Source of the DNA: Agapanthus africanus
Lineage: Eukaryota > Streptophyta > Magnoliopsida > Asparagales > Amaryllidaceae
Direction: 5' to 3'
NCBI GenBank assembly: GCA_030015575.1
Contig: JASDDO010000019.1
Coordinates: 515,688,986 to 515,752,985 of the forward strand
Length of the DNA stretch: 64,000 nt
Part shown: one piece after another, positions 57,759 to 64,000 of the stretch
How the letters are laid out: each line of letters opens with the position of its first letter
How positions within the stretch are numbered: the first letter of the stretch is position 1
Translations under genes and position numbers: made by a program
Notes under the pieces: generated by a model
The model's database searches: none
What the model saw: the letters and a program-made list of their open reading frames with translations, nothing else
Told to the model about the DNA's origin: nothing

Positions 57759-60700
57759 ATGCCGCAGAGGGCTACGAGAGCGCAGAGGGCTGCTGCCCGA
57801 GATGAGATTCATGCTGGCTCGTCCGAGATGAGGACTGAGCAGGGTGGCATGCCTACGCCGCAGGGACAGATTGATCCTCCTTCCCCAGGCCGTATGGATA
57901 GGCTTGAGTCGGGTATGGAGGAGCTGCGACAGATGATGGGAGGTATGCAAGAGTTACGACAGATGGTGGGATCCTTAGTAGCGGCCAGTCGTGCACCGAG
58001 GCCGGAGGACGTACCTACTACATCACAGACGACCATGATACCTGCTCCTACTCCTACTACCGTGGCCATCCCAGTATCGCTGCAGGATTTCATGAGGCTG
58101 AGATCTCCAGCTTTCACGGGCACCGATGCAGCAGAGGACCCGCAGACGTTCCTTGACAGTTTAGCCAGGATTTGCCGATCGCTGAGATGTTTTGACGATC
58201 GATGAGTGGAGTTTGTGAGTTTCCGTCTAGAGGGCCTCGCACAGACATGGTGGGAGTCAGTCTTGAGAGGTCGAGCTCCAGTCCTACCGCCTATGATTTG
58301 GACTGAGTTCACAGCGGTATTTTTAGCCCGTTTTCTTCCGGAGAGCATTCGTGACGCCAGAGCTCGTAGTTTTGAGGCCTTGATCAAGACCCCAGGGATG
58401 ACGGTGTCTGAGTATGATGTCCAGTTCACGCAGTTATCCAGATATGCTCCGTATTTGGTGGATACCGAAGAGAAGAGGGTGAAGAGGTTCGTACAGGGAC
58501 TTGATGCCCAGCTATATCTTGCCATTGGCGCCCAGCATTTCGACACTTATTCAGCTACTATGGATACGGCGTTACGGATGGAGGCATGTATTTCAGCGAC
58601 TTCGACCGTTTCCGAGCTGAAGAGGATTCATACTGGCACGCCAGATCAGAGGCAGCATGCCAGATTCTTTCCGAGAGATAGGGCTGGCAGGGGATTTGGG
58701 CGAGGTCAGCTGTATGGTTCATATCCACAGGGACAGTCGGCATCGCCAGGATGTTTTGGGTGCGGGAGTCCGCACCACCGTATCATAGATTGCCCGGCGA
58801 GACGACAGGGAGCGGCGGCAGTTCCATATGTGACCCTACCACCATCACCACCCCCTCCTCAGAGAGCTCTACTTCCTGCCACAGGCGATGCTCCACGCCA
58901 GTTAGGTGCACCCAGAGGCCGTGGACGCGGAGGACCTATCCAGAGAGGACGAGGAGGCAGAGGCCAAGGCCGAGGTCAGCCGGCTATTGGTGGGGGTCAG
59001 GCCCGAGTATTTGCATTGACACCGCAGGATGCGCAGGCATCCAATGCCGTCGTGACAGGTACCCTATCAGTATGTTCTGTTGATGCACATGTGTTGTTTG
59101 ATTCCGGATCCACGCACTCGTACGTTTCCACACACTTCATGCCGAGTCTGGGTAGAAAGTCCGGTTTGCTTGATCAGCCGCTTGTTGTGACCACTCCTGT
59201 GGGAGAGTCATTTGTTGCTAGGCACGTGTTCCGATCCTGTATTGTCTGTATTGGCGAGAGAGAGCTGCCTGTCGACTTGATCCTTCTTGAGATGTTGCAC
59301 TTTGACGTTCTTTTGGGCATGGATTGGTTAGCCACGTGCTATGCGTCCGTGGACTGCCGGGAGAAGACGGTTAGATTTTGTTTTCCCGGCGAGCCGACTT
59401 TTGTTGTGCAGGGGGACCGTGGTGCCACCCCTCACATGTTGATTTCTTCCCTTCGCGCTGATCAGCTGTTGAGGAAGGGATATCGGGGATTTCTAGCCTA
59501 TATATGCGATACTAGAGCTACAGATGTTCCATTGGACCAGGTTCCGATTGTATGTGAGTTCCTCGATGTTTCCCTGATGAGCTGCCAGGATTGCCGCCTG
59601 AGCGCGACGTTGAGTTCTGTATTGATTTGATTCTCGGCTCGGGGCCTATTTCTATACCGCCTTATCGGATGGCCCCGACGAAGCTTAGAGAGTTGAAGGT
59701 TCAGCTGCAAGATTTGTTAGATAAGGGACTTATTCGACCCAGCGTTTCTCTATGGGGTGCTCCGGTCCTGTTTGTCAAGAAGAAGGACGGAAGTTTGCGC
59801 TTGTGTATCGACTACCGCCAGCTGAACAAAGTTACCGTGCGGAACAGATATCCCTTGCCACGCATCGATGATTTGTTCGACTAGCTCCAGGGGGCAGGAT
59901 ATTTTTCGAGGATCGACTTGCGATCAGGATACCATCAGCTACGAGTTCGACTGGAGGATATACCGAAGACAGCTTTCCGTACGCGCTATGGCCACTATGA
60001 GTTTCTGGTGATGTCGTTCGGACTCACCAATGCCCCAGCTGCCTTCATGGATTTGATGAACCGTACCTTCAGGCCGTATCTCGACTTATTCATCATAGTG
60101 TTCATTGATGATATTTTTGTATATTCCCGGAGCTGAGAGGAGCACGAACAACACTTGCGGATTACCTTACAGACTCTGAAGGAGCATCAGCTTTTCGCAA
60201 AATTTTCCAAGTGTGCATTCTGGTTGGACAGCGTTGGTTTTTTGGGTCACGTGATTACAAGAGATGGCATATGTGTGGACCCGAAGAAGATTGAGGCTGT
60301 TCAGCAGTGGCCCAGACCGACATCAGTTACGGAGATCCGTAGTTGTCTAGGCCTGGCGGGCTACTACAGGCGATTCGTTCAGGGTTTCTCCCGTATTGCT
60401 GTACCTTTGACCGGTTTGACCCGGAAGGGAGTTCCTTTCGTTTGGACGGAGGAGTGCGAGCACAGTTTTCAGCAGCTACGGACTTGTTTGACTACGGGGC
60501 CGGTATTATCATTGCCTTCAGGATCAGGCGGATTCGTAGTTTATTGTGACGCTTCATGGGTGGGGCTAGGATGCGTATTGATGCAGCATGACAGGGTGAT
60601 CGCGTATGCTTCTCGGCAGTTGAAGAAGCATGAACAGAACTACCCCACTCACGATTTGGAGATGGCTGCAGTGGTCTTTGCACTTAAGATCTGGCGACAT

Positions 60701-62467
60701 TACCTATACGGCGAGTCGTGCCAGATATTCACTGATCACAAGAGCTTAAAGTATATATTTCAGCAGCGAGACCTGAATCTCAGACAGCGTCGTTGGATGG
60801 AGCTGGTGAAAGACTATGACTGTGAGATCTTGTACCACTCGGGCAAGGCTATTGTAGTGGCGGATGCTTTGAGCAGGAGGCCCAGGGGTAGTCTGTCGTG
60901 TCTGAGCATAGTACAGAGGCAGTCATCAGCAGATTGGCAGATTTTATATGACAGCAGAGTTGAGTTCGAGTTCACTCCGACAGAAGGATAGCTTGCGCAT
61001 GTTCGTGCACGTCCGCAGTTACTTGACCGCATTCGAGAGGCACAGCCCAGTGATGACCTTCTTTCAGAGATCATGGAGCAGATTAGGCAGGGCAGAGATT
61101 CCGAGTTCGTGATCGACGATCAGGGAGTACTACGATTTGGGACTCGATTGTGCGTACCAGATTCGGAGGGACTGCGACGTGAGATTCTTGAGGAGGCGCA
61201 TAGATCTACATACAGCGTTCATCCAGGTTCCACCAAGATATACCGCGACTTGAGAGATGTCTATTAGTGGGACGGGATGAAGAGGGATGTCACAGACTTC
61301 GTATCAAGATGCCTGACTTGTCAGCAAGTCAAGGCCGAGCACCAGAGGCCAGCAGGAGAGTTGCAGCCTTTGCCCATTCCGGAGTGGAAATGGGAGCAGA
61401 TTTCGATGGACTTCGTTGTGGGTCTACCCAGGACCAGTCGAGGGTATGACTCCATTTGGGTGATCGTGGATCGATTGATGAAAGCGGCTCACTTCCTGCC
61501 AGTGAAGACCACTTTCAGCTTCGCTCAGTATGCCCAGCTTTACATCGACGAGATCGTGCGGTTGCATGGCATACCGACTTGTATCGTATCAGATCGAGGC
61601 ACCCAGTTTACCAGCCGACTATGGCAGAGACTTCAGGAGGCATTGGGCACTCGTTTGAGTTTCAGCAAGGCATTTCATCCGCAGACCGACGGACAGTCAG
61701 AGCGGACCATTCAGACTCTCGAGGACATGCTCAGAGCGTGCGTTTTGGACTTTGGCGGTAGCTGGGATCGTCATTTGCCTTTAGTGGAGTTCTCCTACAA
61801 CAATAGCTTCCAGGATACTATTCAAATGGCACCTTTCGAGGCCTTGTATGGGAGGAGATGTAGATCGCCCGTCTGTTGGACCGAGCTGAGCGAGAGCAGT
61901 ATTTTTGGGCCGCAGATCGTGCAGGAGACGACCGAGAAAGTACAGTTGATTCGAGATCGGATGAGAGCGGCTCAGAGCAGGCAGAAATCGTATGCAGACA
62001 GACGCCGTCGCAGATTAGAGTTCGCAGTTGGCGATCATGTTTTTCTGAGGGTCTCTCCGATGAAGGGCGTGATGCGTTTTGGGCAAAAAGGAAAGCTTAG
62101 CCCCAGATTTGTGGGTCCCTTCGAGATCCTCGAGCGTGTCGGCGCAGTTGCATATCGTTTGGCTCTTCCACCCAGCTTTTCAGATGTTCACCCCGTCTTC
62201 CACGTGTTGATCCTACGCAGATATCTTCATGACCCTTCCCACACGATTCAGCATCAGACAGTTCAGCTTGAGCCCGACCTTTCGTTCACCGTGCAGCCGG
62301 TGCAGATATTGGATCGGCAGGTGAAGAAACTTCGATCAAAGGTCCTGCCGTCGGTGAAGGTTCTTTGGCGCAGCCCGAATAGTGAGGAGATCACTTGGGA
62401 AGCCGAGGGAGAGATGCGGAAGAAATTCCCTCATCTCTTTGAAGGTACGCGTAGTTATATATTTTAA
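57759..62467 (+). pseudogene. gag-pol of gypsy element F, five stops and one frameshift
   Basis: Single Ty3/gypsy polyprotein starting at ATG 57759 (MPQRATRAQR). Gag domain around 58080-58660; zinc knuckle CFGCGSPHHRIIDC at 58752-58793; Gly/Arg-rich stretch to 58990; protease DSGS (GAT at 59100); RT with FIDD (60101-60112); RNase H near 60535-60880; integrase HHCC, then D at 61409, D at 61592 and E at 61700; C-terminal EEITWEAEGEMRKK chromodomain-like motif near 62390-62430. Breaks: TGA 58203, one base lost near 59569, TAG 59882, TGA 60134, TAG 60989, TAG 61265. From 61268 to the TAA at 62465 the frame is open. Not functional. Confidence 0.92.
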
Positions 62468-62487
62468 ATTCAGGGACGAATTTCCTT

Positions 62488-62500
62488 AAGGGGGGAAGAC
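62488..62500 (+). other. Polypurine tract of element F
   Basis: AAGGGGGGAAGAC directly before TGTAACACC of the 3' LTR. Confidence 0.85.
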
Positions 62501-64000
62501 TGTAACACCTGAGTTTGCGTTTAGTAGTACTTGTGTTAATGGGGGGTTTTTTGGTAAAAAGTTTACTAAAACGGGTTTCTAATAATTTATCTGGATTTAT
62601 GGATATTTTATTAGAATTTTATCTCGACTGCACACACTTGTGCATGTTAATGTGGGTTAAATCTAGGGTTACCATGTTAGGCGTGCATGGGTTAACCATG
62701 TTTAGCCAACCTTGATGGTTTAGCCCATTTGGTTAAGCTAATTAGTTTTAATTAGGGAGTTTTAGTTTTAAAAATGGATTAGGGTTAAGGTTGTCTTGTG
62801 ATGAGAAAGGGAGATTATGCTGGGTGTCATGTAGCATTTAATGAGAGTGAGAGAATGGTGGCCCTAGGATTGTGTCACACTCCATTCCTTTCAAAACTTT
62901 TACTTACCTCTCAAACTCTTCTCACTCACATCCTTCTCACTCACACACACTTCACCAATACAACAGTACCAGCAGGCATCAGCATCAGCAGCTGAAGCAA
63001 CCCCATCTTCAACATCAGTTCCCAACAACATCATCAGCAACAGCTACATAACCCCATAGCTTCAGCAGCTCCAATAGCCACAGCAGCAACACATCATCAG
63101 CCATCAAAACCAACATCAGTAGCCCCATTTCAGCTCACACATCAGCCCACTTTCAGCTCAATTCAGCCACCAAACCAACACCTGCTGAACAACAACAGCA
63201 TCAGCCCAATACATCACCAGCACAGTTGTAGCTGCATCAGCAGCAGCACCATCAACAACATCAGCTGCATCAGCATCAGCACCGTCTTTTAACCTCAGCC
63301 ATACCAGCCCTTGCATCATTGCAAACAACAGCTGCAACCTCAGCCTCATCAGCAGCCCCAACTCCTTATACAACACTCACACCACAACAGCAACACAACA
63401 CCAACACAACCACAACACTAATTCAGCAGCAGTAGCAGCTGATGCAGCAAACCAAAAACAACAGCAACAACATCTGCAGTGAGCAGATCCGCATGTTTCA
63501 GCCAGAGATTTGAAGCACTGGAGCTGTAGCAGCAGCACTACACACTTCTCCCTCTCCTCTTCTCCTACATCTAGGATCTCTAGAGGTATAAACCCCTTAA
63601 CCCGACTTATATTGCTAAGGTTATAATTATTTAGTTAATTTCGTGTTTATTATGTAGTTTAGTGCTAGTTTTAGTAATTTTGAGTGAGAAATTGCCAAGT
63701 GATGGTTTTAATTGTTAGTATAACCTAACTAGATGCCGTTGAGACCAGCTAACTATAGATTTGTCCCAGATTCCACATAAATACCCGATTTGTCCGACTT
63801 GGCGTAATTTAGCGTATTTAGCGACTTTTTAGCCTCTGTAGAATCTGCTGTTGACCCGAGCCCTTCAGAATAAAATTGAGGAGACTGTAGCATGGTGACC
63901 TTAGCAGACACACACACACAAAGCACGGGGACCCACCTCCCACTCTGGGCCGCCGGTTTATTCAATCTGGCCGCAAATTGCGGCAAGAGTAGGGGGTGGG
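62501..64000 (+). repeat. 3' LTR of element F, first 1500 bp
   Basis: Aligns with 43445 onward with about 40 substitutions and a few small indels (roughly 2.5-3%). Cut by the window edge. Confidence 0.93.

Larger units (their letters stand above)
43445..64000 (+). mobile_element. Gypsy chromovirus F (Tekay/Del-like), runs off right edge
   Basis: Plus-strand Ty3/gypsy element: 5' LTR 43445-47175, primer-binding site 47180-47191, leader split by element E, gag-pol 57759-62467, polypurine tract, and the first 1500 bp of the 3' LTR (62501 onward). Without E the interior is about 5.0 kb, giving about 12.4 kb in full. Large LTRs, pol order protease-RT-RNase H-integrase and a chromodomain-like C-terminus indicate the Tekay/Del group. 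The two LTRs differ by roughly 2.5-3% over the overlap. Confidence 0.92.

Noticed and set aside
57809..58546. 245-residue minus-strand frame opposite F gag
   Set aside because: A shadow of the gag coding strand: it runs across the TGA at 58203 only because it is read from the other strand, and shows no domain.

Overview
This window is nuclear DNA from a flowering plant, probably a eudicot. I infer this from the Ty1/copia and Ty3/gypsy LTR retrotransposons primed by initiator-Met tRNA, a tRNA-derived SINE, a hAT-like element and one intron-containing LURP-one-related gene. I cannot name the species. All alignments and mismatch counts were made by eye.

Layout, left to right. (1) 1-4666 is the 5' end of a minus-strand copia element ('B') that runs off the left edge. 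It is inserted in the leader of a plus-strand copia element ('C', 4667-22502). C is also split by a complete minus-strand copia element ('D', 7690-17800, target duplication AAAGG). (2) 22508-25116 looks like an old minus-strand LTR into or beside which C inserted. (3) 26496-28146 is the only host gene I see, a two-exon LURP-one-related protein with a TATA box and a G-box. (4) 29421-40555 is a small hAT-like non-autonomous element, split by the youngest and most complete copia element ('A', 29737-40177, target duplication AGTAC, LTRs about 0.5% different). (5) 40880-42335 is an old copia pol remnant ('G') carrying a SINE. A TA microsatellite and a truncated copia LTR ('H') follow. (6) 43445 to the right edge is a Tekay/Del-like gypsy chromovirus ('F') inserted in H. 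Its leader is split by another copia element ('E', 47318-57660, target duplication ACTTT).

The five copia elements A-E are related but fall into at least three subfamilies: A and B; C and E; D. A has gag plus pol. E has one continuous frame of 1,090 codons in which gag is absent and replaced by a leader peptide of about 58 residues; C shows the same arrangement and D shows traces of it. D has LTRs only about 1% apart but a thoroughly decayed interior, so it was probably copied by proteins supplied in trans. A is the kind of element that could have supplied them.

The part I would look at first is the untranslated leader of these elements, 2.1-2.7 kb long between primer-binding site and coding start. 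Different subfamilies keep the same structures with different bases: a hairpin next to a GATGGGA motif whose stem covaries, a GC-rich inverted repeat with a CCGCGG core about 190-200 nt from the primer-binding site, and a 16-17 nt motif present three times per leader. These are candidates for packaging, dimerisation or translation signals shared by gag-bearing and gag-less members.
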